From Desulfurococcales archaeon (GTDB taxonomy: Archaea; Thermoproteota; Thermoprotei_A; Sulfolobales; NBVN01), in assembly GCA_021163585.1 (NCBI GenBank), contig JAGGTW010000065.1:1-21470 (forward strand): a stretch of 21,470 nt of DNA. The letters are read 5' to 3'. Below, piece after piece: positions 14,417 to 21,470 of this stretch. A program made the position numbers and the translations under genes. The notes under the pieces are model-generated. The model searched no databases, was not told the origin of the DNA, and was given only the letters and a program-made list of their open reading frames with translations. Numbering within the stretch: the stretch's first letter is position 1; each line of letters starts with the position of its first letter.

Positions 14417-15835
14417 ATGAGCGGGTTTGATGTAGGTAACCTAAAATACGTGTTCGAGCCTAAGAGCATAGCAGTCATTGGTGCAAGCAGGAACCCGAAG
14501 GCCTGGGGCCACGTTATTCTGAAGAACATCATAAGCTACGGCTATGAAGGGAAGGTTTACCCAGTAAATCCTAAGGCTGACTCCCTCCTCGGACTTAAGT
14601 GCTACCCAGACATCAGGTCCGTGCCTGATGACGTTGACCTAGCAGTCATCTCCGTGCCAGCTAAGCTGGTCCCCAACGTAATGGAGGCGTGTGTTGAAAA
14701 GGGTGTTAGGGCAGCTATAATCATTACGGCAGGTTTCAGCGAGGTCGGACCCGAGGGTGAGAAGCTCGAGAAGGAGGTCGTTAAGATCGCTAGGAAAGGA
14801 GGGATCAGGTTCGTCGGTCCCAACTGCATGGGGATCTTCGTGGCTAAGACCAGGTTGAACGCCGCGTTTACGGCAATCTCCCCTAAGGCGGGGAACATAG
14901 CATTTATTTCTCAGTCAGGTGCCTTCGCTGGAACCATGATGTACTGGGCAGCCATGAAGGGAATAGGCTTCAGTGCAGCTATATCCGTTGGTAATCAGGC
15001 CGACCTAGAACTCAGTGACTACCTGATGTACTTAGCTGACGACGAGACAACTAAGGTCACCATAATGTACATTGAGGGGGTAAAGGACGGCAGGAAGTTC
15101 ATGAGGGCCCTAGAGTACTACACTTCTAAGAAGCCGCTCGTAGTCATGAAGCTCGGGTATACCTCAAGCGGTGCCAGAGCAGCTAGGTCACACACGGCAG
15201 CCATGACAGGTAGGGACGAGATCTATGACGTAGTATTTAAGAAGTACGGCGTGATCAGGGTCTACGAATTCGACGACATGTTCAACATCGCCCTCGCTTT
15301 CGCCAACCTCCCACTACCTAAGGGTGAGAGAGTAGGCGTCATATCCTCTGGCGGCGGCTGGAGTGTTGAGTCCTCGGACGCCCTCGAGAGCTTAGGGCTC
15401 AAGCTCCCGCCACTACCTGACCACATAATTAAGGAGCTCGATAAGGTACTGCCTCCATTCTGGAATAGGAGGAACCCGGTTGATGTAGTAGCTACGGTCG
15501 AGCCCGAGCCCTACAAGACAGCTGTTGAGCTACTGATGAAGGACCCGAGCTTCGACACCGTAATGCTGATAGGTTACGGGAACTTCGGCAGGATATCTAA
15601 TCTACCGTTCATCATACCTAGGGAGGATGCTGTAGCGAAGGAAATAGCTGACTTAGTTAAGAAGTATGGGAAGCCGCTGGTTGTTGTCAATGTCTTCGGC
15701 AGGGACTTCAGCAACGTTAAGGTGTTTGAGGAGAACGGAGTTCCTGTATACCTGTCTATACAAAAAGCAGCTAAAGTCATTAAGGCCCTAGCCACCTACT
15801 CCCAGTACTTAAGAAACTTAAAGGAAAAGAAGTAG
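14417..15835 (+). CDS. ADP-forming acyl-CoA synthetase, alpha subunit
   Basis: The 472-residue protein is the alpha subunit of an NDP-forming acetyl/acyl-CoA synthetase (ACD). The CoA-binding domain opens the chain (FEPKSIAVIGASRNPKAWGHVILKN, residues 13-37), followed by the flavodoxin-like ligase domains (GNIAFISQSGAF, 159-170). His259 in ARSHTAAMTG matches the catalytic histidine that carries the phosphoryl group. The enzyme converts acyl-CoA, ADP and phosphate to acid, ATP and CoA, the main energy step of peptide-fermenting archaea. The ATP-grasp beta subunit is not fused and not in this window, so it must be encoded elsewhere. The ATG at 14417 has GAGGT 8 bases upstream. Position directly after por fits: its substrate is the oxidoreductase's product. 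Confidence 0.93.
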   Translation: MSGFDVGNLKYVFEPKSIAVIGASRNPKAWGHVILKNIISYGYEGKVYPVNPKADSLLGLKCYPDIRSVPDDVDLAVISVPAKLVPNVMEACVEKGVRAAIIITAGFSEVGPEGEKLEKEVVKIARKGGIRFVGPNCMGIFVAKTRLNAAFTAISPKAGNIAFISQSGAFAGTMMYWAAMKGIGFSAAISVGNQADLELSDYLMYLADDETTKVTIMYIEGVKDGRKFMRALEYYTSKKPLVVMKLGYTSSGARAARSHTAAMTGRDEIYDVVFKKYGVIRVYEFDDMFNIALAFANLPLPKGERVGVISSGGGWSVESSDALESLGLKLPPLPDHIIKELDKVLPPFWNRRNPVDVVATVEPEPYKTAVELLMKDPSFDTVMLIGYGNFGRISNLPFIIPREDAVAKEIADLVKKYGKPLVVVNVFGRDFSNVKVFEENGVPVYLSIQKAAKVIKALATYSQYLRNLKEKK

Positions 15836-15991
15836 AGCTGGTTAGCGGCACTCTTTTTACTACATTAATCAATCCGTAACATCTTTATTCTCAGTTGCCT
15901 GACTCTTTAAGTATCTTAACATACTATGAGTGCTACAGCTTTTACTACGTTAATTATCCGTTATTTATGCATTAGCTACTCTTAATGACTG
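15836..15991. terminator. Terminator region between convergent ACD and nadB genes
   Basis: This AT-rich spacer separates convergent genes. A T5 run at 15854-15858 lies 20 bases after the ACD stop and is a likely terminator on the plus strand. A degenerate direct repeat (CTTTTTACTACATTAATC near 15853-15870 and CTTTTACTACGTTAATTATCC near 15939-15959) carries T-runs twice. No coding frame is evident. Confidence 0.35.
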
Positions 15992-17410
15992 CTATATGTA
16001 GCACTTCCCGCGGGAGTACTTAGACCTACTACCGTACATTCCATTCATTAGTGGGTAGTCGGTTCTGTAGTGAGCACCCCTAGACTCCTTCCTCTCAAGC
16101 GCGCACTTAATTACAGCTGTGGCTAATTCACGGATCTGCTTAGGAACTTCAAGACCCTCCACTAATGTCAGTGCCTTCCTGAGCCCCTCCTCACACCTAT
16201 TGATCCCCACATACCTCCACATGATGTCCCTTAGTGCATTTAGTTCATCCTCACTTACGTCGGCTGGCTCGAACGTAGTGCCCCTTGACCTGCTGCTCAG
16301 GCTGGGCCTCTCCCTGAGCACTGTCCTAGCTACCTCGAGACCGCTGACAACACACTCTAGTGCTGAGTTACTTGCAAGCCTGTTAGCGCCGTGGAACCCC
16401 GTATCCGCTGCCTCACCTATGGCGTACAGGTTCTTCACGGGTGTTCTATAAAACGTGTCAGTCATTATGCCGCCAATAGAATAGTGCGCTACAGGGACCA
16501 CGGGTATGAGGTCCTTAAGCGGGTTAATGCCATCAGCCTCTAGAAACTCAGCTATCAGTGGGAAGTACTTCCTGAAGTCCTGCACGGACCTGGCGTCAAG
16601 GTAGACCTCCCTGCCACTGCTCATCTCCTTGTAGATAGCTCTTGCAACTACGTCCCTCGGCGCGAGCTCATTAACGAACCTCCTCCCCTCACTATTAACT
16701 AGCTTAGCCCCCCTACCCCTGACTGACTCGCTGATCAGTAGCACCTCCCCCTTCTTAGACAGGTAGCCCGTGGGGTGGAACTGAATGAATTCTAAGTTTG
16801 TGCAGACCCCTCCCTTGAGTAGGTAGTCCCCCGTAACCAAGCCTAGGTTGTGCTTAGAGCCAGCAGTATACTTGTAGAGCCCTGTGTAGCCGCCGCTAGC
16901 AACTATTACTGCGTCGTAGTAGTACTCCCGCCCGCCACTGTCTACGAAGCCCAGGCACCTGCCGCCCTCGATTATCAGTGAGGTCACTAAGGCGTCAGTA
17001 AGCCCCACACCCGACTCAACAGCGGCCCTGTGGAGGGCATCTACTAAGTACTTACCTGTCTCATTCCTTATTGAGAAGACCCTGGGCATTGTGTGGCCTC
17101 CCTCAAGCTCAACTGACTCGAAGTTCACTCCGAGACTTACTAGGAAGTCATAGGCCTCACCAGCTCTAGATACTGTAGCCCACACAGCCTCTTCATTACT
17201 GAGGTACCTGCCCGCGTGTATGGTGTCCATTACATGCAGCTCTATGCTGTCTCCCTCAAGCAGTGGGAGTGCTATCCCTGCCTGAATGCGATATGAGTTG
17301 CTCTCCCTGACGTCACCGATGTAGAATACCGTTACTTCACAGCCCCTCCTAGCCAGTGATACAGCTGCTGTAAGTCCAGCTATTCCAGCACCTATTACAC
17401 CGACCCTCAC
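15992..17410 (-). CDS. nadB: L-aspartate oxidase
   Basis: The 472-residue flavoprotein oxidises L-aspartate to iminoaspartate, the first step of NAD synthesis from aspartate. The N-terminal FAD motif is GVIGAGIAGLTAA (4-16); family blocks include EFIQFHPTG, ESVRGRGAKLVNSEGRRF, VPVAHYSIGGI and the C-terminal FAD signature GFHGANRLASNSALE. The latter and the missing covalent-FAD histidine context point to NadB rather than succinate dehydrogenase or fumarate reductase. Length is like other archaeal NadB proteins, shorter than the bacterial form. In an anaerobe an acceptor other than oxygen, for example fumarate, is expected. The GTG start overlaps the nadC stop by 4 bases (GTGA), with AGGTG 8 bases upstream. 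It is the last gene of nadA-nadC-nadB. Confidence 0.93.
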   Translation of the reverse strand: MRVGVIGAGIAGLTAAVSLARRGCEVTVFYIGDVRESNSYRIQAGIALPLLEGDSIELHVMDTIHAGRYLSNEEAVWATVSRAGEAYDFLVSLGVNFESVELEGGHTMPRVFSIRNETGKYLVDALHRAAVESGVGLTDALVTSLIIEGGRCLGFVDSGGREYYYDAVIVASGGYTGLYKYTAGSKHNLGLVTGDYLLKGGVCTNLEFIQFHPTGYLSKKGEVLLISESVRGRGAKLVNSEGRRFVNELAPRDVVARAIYKEMSSGREVYLDARSVQDFRKYFPLIAEFLEADGINPLKDLIPVVPVAHYSIGGIMTDTFYRTPVKNLYAIGEAADTGFHGANRLASNSALECVVSGLEVARTVLRERPSLSSRSRGTTFEPADVSEDELNALRDIMWRYVGINRCEEGLRKALTLVEGLEVPKQIRELATAVIKCALERKESRGAHYRTDYPLMNGMYGSRSKYSRGKCYI

Positions 17411-18273
17411 TCCTCAAGCACCTTAGTGATCTCTAAGCTGAGGTCCACCCTCTCGGGGTTCATGGTCATGTAGCTACTGCTTATTACGTCAACATCGAGT
17501 GCCGCGTAGTCAGATATGTTCTCCGGAGTTATGCCTCCGCTGACCTCAATAATGACCTTACTCCTAAGCCCTAACCTCTTCAGCTCATCAATAACTTCAC
17601 CTACCTCCTCAGGGGTCATGTTATCGAGCATTATGACGTCAGCACCCTCTAAGGCAGCCTCAACAGCTTCCCGGACGCTCTCGACCTCAACCTCTACTTT
17701 ATGAATAAAACTGACCTCACCCCTGACCTTCCTGACGGCCTCTCTTACACCCCCCACCACCTTAATGTGGTTGTCCTTAATCATTACTGCATCACTGAGT
17801 GAGTACCTGTGGGTGTCCCCGCCACCGTCCCTAACGGCCTTCTTAGCCAGGTACCTCAGCCCTGGGGGGACCTTACGTGTCGCAGCAACCCTGACCTTGG
17901 GATTAACGGCCCTCACTGACTCAACGAGCTTTCTCGTCGATGTAGCTACGCCGAATAGGTAGGACATCAGGTTTAGTAGCGTCCTCTCAATTAGGAGTAG
18001 CTTGCCAGCCCTCCCACTCACCTCCACGACGACTTCCCCGGGCTCGACCTCGACACCACTGGGTAAATGCTTAATTACGTGGACCTCCAGGGACTCTAGT
18101 AGCTGGACCAGTTCCTCCATGCATGCTGTCACTCCTTCCGACTTAGCTATGATTACGGCATTAACTGCTACATTACTTATGCCGAGTAACTCAGTTGTTA
18201 GGTCCCCGAAGGGTGAGTCCTCCCTGACCCACCTAGTGAATTCCTGGGTGAGCCAAAAGCTCACCTTACTCAC
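17407..18273 (-). CDS. nadC: Quinolinate phosphoribosyltransferase (decarboxylating)
   Basis: The 288-residue enzyme turns quinolinate and PRPP into nicotinate mononucleotide with loss of CO2. Active-site residues are visible: Glu97-Arg98 in LIERTLLN, Arg133-Lys134 in ATRKVPPGLR, His155-Arg156 in GGDTHRYSLSD and Lys166 in MIKDNH; the C-terminal barrel has EVEVES, IMLDNM and IEVSGGI. Length is normal for type II QPRTase. The GTG at 18273 overlaps the nadA stop by 4 bases, indicating translational coupling in the operon. Nothing looks damaged. Confidence 0.95.
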   Translation of the reverse strand: MSKVSFWLTQEFTRWVREDSPFGDLTTELLGISNVAVNAVIIAKSEGVTACMEELVQLLESLEVHVIKHLPSGVEVEPGEVVVEVSGRAGKLLLIERTLLNLMSYLFGVATSTRKLVESVRAVNPKVRVAATRKVPPGLRYLAKKAVRDGGGDTHRYSLSDAVMIKDNHIKVVGGVREAVRKVRGEVSFIHKVEVEVESVREAVEAALEGADVIMLDNMTPEEVGEVIDELKRLGLRSKVIIEVSGGITPENISDYAALDVDVISSSYMTMNPERVDLSLEITKVLEE

Positions 18274-19199
18274 CTTATTATCTTGAGTGACTCTTCGAGA
18301 ACCTCCCTAACCCTTGATGCTAGGGCTGGCTCAACAACTACCTTAGGCTTCATCCTGTTTAGTGAGTCAACGATCTTGAGTAGGGTGATCTTCTTCATGT
18401 TTACGCATACTGCCTTAGGATTCAGCGGGTATACCTTCTTGTCCGGGTAAAGCACTCTTGCCCTATACGACAGCCCTTCCTCAGTTCCTAAGATGAATTC
18501 CTTACCTTGCAGTGTCCCGACAGCCCTGAGCATCTGGCTCGTACTACCTACAAAGTCCGCCATTCTCCTGACCTCAGCCCTCACCTCAGGGTGAACCAGC
18601 ACCGTAGCTCCAGGATGCTCTGACTTAGCTAGCTCTAGGTGTACTTCATCAATGAGGTACTCATGCACTGGGCAGTGCCCGTGCCTCGGTACAGGGATCA
18701 CTTCCTTACCAGTTACTTCAGCTACGTAGCCAGCTAAGTTCTTGTCAGGCCCGAAGAGTACCTTATCAGTGCTCAGCTTGCTCACGAGTTTACTCGCTGA
18801 TGAACTAGTTACTATGTAGTCAGCGAGTGCCTTAGCCTCCGTCCCCGAGTTTATGTAGAGAACTAGCGGTGTGTTGGGGTGCTCCTCCCTCGCCCTCCTC
18901 ACGTCATCAGCTGAGAGGAAGTCTGCTAGCGGGCACCCAGCTGTTGGGTCTGGGTGCAGCACGGTCTTATCTGGGTTCAGGATCGCTGCTGTCTCAGCCA
19001 TGAACCTGACTCCAGCGAAGACTATTACGTCAGCATCTACTTCAAGCGCCTTCTTAGCTAGCTCTAAGCTGTCCCCCACGAAGTCAGCTACGTCCTGTAC
19101 TTCAGGGACCTGGTAGTTGTGTGCTAAGATCACTGCGTTACGCTTCTTCTTGAGGGCTTCGATCTCAGACCTCAACCTACTCACACTACCCTCTCCCAT
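18270..19199 (-). CDS. nadA: Quinolinate synthase A
   Basis: The 309-residue enzyme condenses iminoaspartate with dihydroxyacetone phosphate to quinolinate using one [4Fe-4S] cluster. Numbered from the ATG at 19199, the three cluster cysteines are Cys89 (TAGCPLADF), Cys176 (RHGHCPVHE) and Cys265 (AVCVNMKK); AHNYQ and INSGTEAK are further family motifs. The length matches the compact NadA of thermophiles. The frame also allows a GTG at 19202, but the ATG has GGAGG 8 bases upstream. It is the first gene of nadA-nadC-nadB, so the operon makes nicotinate mononucleotide from aspartate. A weak TATA candidate (CTTAATTA, about 19228-19236) lies upstream. Confidence 0.95.
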   Translation of the reverse strand: MGEGSVSRLRSEIEALKKKRNAVILAHNYQVPEVQDVADFVGDSLELAKKALEVDADVIVFAGVRFMAETAAILNPDKTVLHPDPTAGCPLADFLSADDVRRAREEHPNTPLVLYINSGTEAKALADYIVTSSSASKLVSKLSTDKVLFGPDKNLAGYVAEVTGKEVIPVPRHGHCPVHEYLIDEVHLELAKSEHPGATVLVHPEVRAEVRRMADFVGSTSQMLRAVGTLQGKEFILGTEEGLSYRARVLYPDKKVYPLNPKAVCVNMKKITLLKIVDSLNRMKPKVVVEPALASRVREVLEESLKIIR

Positions 19200-19336
19200 C
19201 ACTCAGCCCTCCCTACATCAGCACCTACGTAATTAAGCAATACGTGAGATTATTACATGCACCCCCAAACCCTCCTGCAATTATTGCCGTCAAGTAAGCT
19301 GCTGAAAGCCTAGCTGCGGCTGGACATAACATATTA

Positions 19337-20218
19337 GTGAGTGCTCCCATAGTGGCTTGGTGCACGTACTTGCTCTTCGGGATACCTAAGTCTGAAAAAC
19401 CTAGTCTCTACGTCCTAGGTGTTGCTTGGGACGGATCCTCAACGTACAGGAAGGGTGCGTGCGAAGGTCCGAGAGCTATTCGTGAGGCGACTTCAGGTAA
19501 GCTCTACAATAGCTTCACGGAGGACCTCACGGACCTCAGGGAGTTCTGGTCATATATGGACTTAGGTGATGTGGGTGGGAAGGACTTTAAGGAGGTTGAG
19601 GGCAGGGTTCTTGAGGCTGTACAGAAGTACTACAGTGGTGAGGTCTTCCTGTTCCTCGGCGGTGACCACTCCATAACTTACGCAGCATTTGAGGCTCTTA
19701 AGGAAGCCTCAGGCAGGGACTTCGGGCTCATATACTTTGATGCTCACCCAGACCTCTACCCGAGCTATGATGGCGACCCGTACTCACATGCCTGCACGGT
19801 CAGGCGGTTAATTGAGGAAGGACTCGTGGGTCCTGAGGAGGTCGTTATAGCTGGTGTGCGGGCACCGACTAGGGAGCAGGTGAGGTACGCTGAGGAGAGG
19901 GGGGTCAGGATCCTAAGTACTTCTGAAGTACGTAGTAATCCTAGAGTTGAGGTTTCCTTCGAGAGAGCCTACCTCTCCTTCGACCTCGACGTCCTCGACC
20001 CCGCCTTCGCACCAGGCGTCGGTAATCCCGAGCCCGGCGGCTTGAGTACTAGGGAACTCATTGACGTAATCAAGTCGCTTAAGGTCGGTGTCGTAGCATT
20101 TGATGTTGTTGAGCTCGCTCCAAGGTATGATTGCGGGGGCATTACTGCTTTTGCAGCGGCTAAGATCATTAGGGAGGTGCTGGGGGTTTCGGCAAGAACT
20201 AGTTGTGTTCGAACTTAG
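19337..20218 (+). CDS. Agmatinase / ureohydrolase family
   Basis: The 293-residue protein is a complete ureohydrolase. All six ligands of the two manganese ions are present: His111 (GGDHS), Asp135, His137 and Asp139 (FDAHPDL), Asp216 and Asp218 (SFDLDVLDP). Agmatinase, which splits agmatine to putrescine and urea, is the likeliest role since crenarchaea make agmatine from arginine; arginase or guanidino-acid hydrolases cannot be excluded. The GTG at 19337 is used here, but CATAACATATTA at 19325-19336 looks like a TATA box, which would move transcription start to about 19353 and favour the GTG at 19352 as a leaderless start. It is divergent from the nad operon and has no partner gene. Confidence 0.9.
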   Translation: MSAPIVAWCTYLLFGIPKSEKPSLYVLGVAWDGSSTYRKGACEGPRAIREATSGKLYNSFTEDLTDLREFWSYMDLGDVGGKDFKEVEGRVLEAVQKYYSGEVFLFLGGDHSITYAAFEALKEASGRDFGLIYFDAHPDLYPSYDGDPYSHACTVRRLIEEGLVGPEEVVIAGVRAPTREQVRYAEERGVRILSTSEVRSNPRVEVSFERAYLSFDLDVLDPAFAPGVGNPEPGGLSTRELIDVIKSLKVGVVAFDVVELAPRYDCGGITAFAAAKIIREVLGVSARTSCVRT

Positions 20219-20235
20219 GGTTTGCTTACCTAAAA
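20215..20235. repeat. Second copy of the GGTAAGCAAACC stem-loop, inverted
   Basis: TTAGG (20215-20219) and CCTAA (20229-20233) can pair across GTTTGCTTA, overlapping the agmatinase stop codon. The 12-mer GGTTTGCTTACC (20219-20230) is the exact reverse complement of GGTAAGCAAACC in the stem-loop after the NSS operon (10025-10036). On the minus strand it follows a T5 run. It could be a small terminator-like or mobile stem-loop. Confidence 0.4.
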
Positions 20236-20331
20236 ATGAGTTATTGAGAATCTAACAATTAAGCATTCATTGTTTAACTTATTATTTGTTAATTCTTACT
20301 TTAAGAGACTGTTTGTTTTCCTAGTCAGTTA

Positions 20332-20341
20332 AGTTTATTAT
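20332..20341 (+). promoter_or_regulatory. TATA box of the ferredoxin gene
   Basis: AAGTTTATTA lies about 36 bases before the TTG at 20373 and would start transcription near 20362. The spacer from 20236 to here is T-rich and shows no gene. Confidence 0.4.
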
Positions 20342-20372
20342 TAGGGGTACCGAAGTTATTACTGGGGTTTAG

Positions 20373-20603
20373 TTGGTTAAGGTACGTGTTAATAAGGAGA
20401 CATGTATTGGCTGCGGTGTCTGCTGGTCACTAACTCCTGAGGTATTTGAGCTTGACCCAGCTACGAGTAAGAGCAGGTTCATGGAGTCGTACAGGGTCTC
20501 AGACTCTGAGAGTGAGTCCGTGGGTGAGGTTCCTGACGACTTGAGGAGTAAGGTTGAAAGTGCGGCTAATGCGTGCCCTACTTCATCAATTACAGTTGAG
20601 TAG
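20373..20603 (+). CDS. Single-cluster [4Fe-4S] ferredoxin
   Basis: A 76-residue small ferredoxin of the Thermotoga/Pyrococcus type. Cys11, Cys14 and Cys17 (CIGCGVC) plus Cys68 (NACPTSSI) bind one [4Fe-4S] cluster; the second position is Cys, where Pyrococcus furiosus has Asp, so a full 4Fe cluster is expected. The two extra cysteines that form a disulfide in some relatives are absent. The middle (SDSESESVGEVPDD) is acidic, as usual. It may accept electrons from the por enzyme in this window, though it is not in that operon. The TTG start has GGGG 6 bases upstream; another start is unlikely because the first residues (VKVRVNKETC) are needed for the fold. Confidence 0.9.
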   Translation: MVKVRVNKETCIGCGVCWSLTPEVFELDPATSKSRFMESYRVSDSESESVGEVPDDLRSKVESAANACPTSSITVE

Positions 20604-20735
20604 TAGGGTGGGTTGCAGTCTGCACTGAGTGTGAAAACCAACATTATTTTCCTTGAATCACATTACATTTGGTTCTTGCTCTGCTGTAGCCGCGCTGTTT
20701 GAGGTACTCCGGTGGGTTGACATTCTGTACTGGTA

Positions 20736-20747
20736 AAGTATATTATT
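20736..20747 (+). promoter_or_regulatory. TATA box of the HAD hydrolase gene
   Basis: AAGTATATTATT lies about 41 bases before the ATG at 20783. Transcription would start near 20768 and give a leader of about 15 bases carrying GGTG. Confidence 0.45.
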
Positions 20748-20782
20748 AGTTGTTAATTACTGCTTGTTTGGGTGTGGGCTGT

Positions 20783-21470
20783 ATGCCTGCATTAATTCTC
20801 GACTTGTTCGGTACTTTGATCGATGGTAGGTCCGATGCTTTAGCACATGAAGAGCTTTCCAAGCACCTGTCGGTAGTTCATGAAGGGGTGTTCACTCCTG
20901 AGGAGCACTTGAGGCTGTATCATGAGCTTGTTGAGGGTGAGGGCTTAGGCAGTACTGAAGCTGTTTGGAGGGCGCTGGCCGAGCTATCTAGGTTGAAGGG
21001 GTTTGAGCTAAGGTTAAGTAGGGAGGAGGTTGAGGAGCTGCACCTGACCTACCACGGCAGGCACGCCATAGTATTTAGTGATGTTGAAGAAGCCCTCAAG
21101 AAAGCTAAGAAGTACTTCCAGGGAGTAGCCCTCGTCAGCGACGCGGACGCCAGAGTAGCGCGGGCATTACTCGAGCACACAGGACTGTCAATACACTTCA
21201 ACACCGTAGTCACAAGCGGTGAACTAGGCATCATAAAGCCCAACCCACAACTATTTCTTGAAGCAGCCAGAAGGCTCAGGGCAGACCCAGCAAACTGCGC
21301 CGTCATAGGGGACTCATGGAAAGACATCGAAGGCAGTAAGAAAGCAGGAATGAAAGCAATCCTCATAACCAGGAGCAAACCAAGCGAATGGAAAACAACC
21401 TACGAACCCGACGCACAAGCAAACAACCTCATCGAAGCAGTAGAAAAAGCCACACAACTACTCAGACTCC
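20783..21470 (+). CDS. HAD-superfamily hydrolase (partial, C-terminus off window)
   Basis: The ATG at 20783 opens 229 codons to the right edge with no stop. HAD motifs are in order: motif I DLFGTL (nucleophile Asp7), motif II VSDAD, motif III lysine in IIKPNPQLF and motif IV GDSWKDIEGS. The helical cap between motifs I and II is typical of subclass I, the phosphatases and dehalogenases; DLFGT with Phe at the second position is common among phosphoglycolate-phosphatase-like members. No substrate can be named. Nearly the full length is present. The base composition changes sharply within the gene: the first half is rich in G and T, the second in A and C, although the protein looks continuous. 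Confidence 0.88.
   Translation, partial: MPALILDLFGTLIDGRSDALAHEELSKHLSVVHEGVFTPEEHLRLYHELVEGEGLGSTEAVWRALAELSRLKGFELRLSREEVEELHLTYHGRHAIVFSDVEEALKKAKKYFQGVALVSDADARVARALLEHTGLSIHFNTVVTSGELGIIKPNPQLFLEAARRLRADPANCAVIGDSWKDIEGSKKAGMKAILITRSKPSEWKTTYEPDAQANNLIEAVEKATQLLRL

Noticed and set aside
15853..15960. Degenerate direct repeat in the ACD-nadB spacer as a CRISPR or integration site
   Set aside because: Only two imperfect copies with several mismatches, no regular spacing, and T-runs that fit simple terminators.
21060..21120. Skew switch as a replication origin
   Set aside because: The polarity (G+T-rich to A+C-rich along the plus strand) is opposite to that of an origin, and no origin-recognition-box repeats or cdc6/orc gene are nearby.
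1..21470. tRNA, rRNA, CRISPR array, insertion sequence or defence system
   Set aside because: I looked on both strands and saw no cloverleaf with a TTCRA arm, no regularly spaced repeats, no transposase or integrase motifs and no nuclease-effector clusters apart from the single DUF234 ATPase.

Overview
The window looks like a chromosomal segment of an anaerobic hyperthermophilic or thermophilic archaeon, most likely a Thermoproteota (Crenarchaeota) relative of the Desulfurococcales type. The grounds are an archaeal Nre DNA-repair protein, a PorG/PorD/PorA-PorB ferredoxin oxidoreductase, an ADP-forming acyl-CoA synthetase alpha subunit, a DUF234-type archaeal ATPase, very frequent AGG arginine codons, many GTG/TTG starts, GGAGGTGAT-type ribosome sites and TATA boxes 25-30 bases before short or absent leaders. 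This placement is inference; no rRNA or tRNA gene is present.

Layout. 1-1180 (minus): Nre protein, cut by the left edge. 1366-2118 (plus): unknown membrane protein, convergent with a double [4Fe-4S] QueG-like protein (2126-3010, minus). 3071-4740 (minus): DUF3311 small membrane protein plus SSS-family sodium symporter. 4970-6307 (minus): archaeal ATPase with a three-half-site operator candidate in its promoter. 6443-7243 (minus): nitrilase-superfamily amidohydrolase. 7290-8310 is a decay zone: a frameshifted retropepsin-like gene, a start-less membrane-peptide fragment, a doubtful 97-residue ORF and a 45-base remnant of a second nitrilase gene. 8449-10012 (plus): NSS-family amino-acid symporter with a 41-residue MetS-like subunit. 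10068-11234 (minus): class I/II aminotransferase. 11418-15835 (plus): porG-porD-porAB (alpha and beta fused) followed by the ACD alpha subunit. 15992-19199 (minus): nadA-nadC-nadB operon with 4-base overlaps. 19337-20218 (plus): agmatinase family. 20373-20603: small ferredoxin. 20783-21470: HAD hydrolase, cut by the right edge.

How the genes fit together. The middle reads as an amino-acid fermentation module: sodium-coupled uptake (NSS), transamination to 2-oxoacids, oxidative decarboxylation to acyl-CoA with ferredoxin reduction, and ATP formation by ADP-forming acyl-CoA synthetase (its beta subunit is not here). The nad genes supply NAD from aspartate. I saw no defence island, CRISPR array or intact mobile element. 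The most notable points are the alpha-beta fusion of the oxidoreductase, the operator-like half-site array before the ATPase, the decay zone, a stem-loop occurring twice, and an abrupt switch from G+T-rich to A+C-rich sequence inside the HAD gene.
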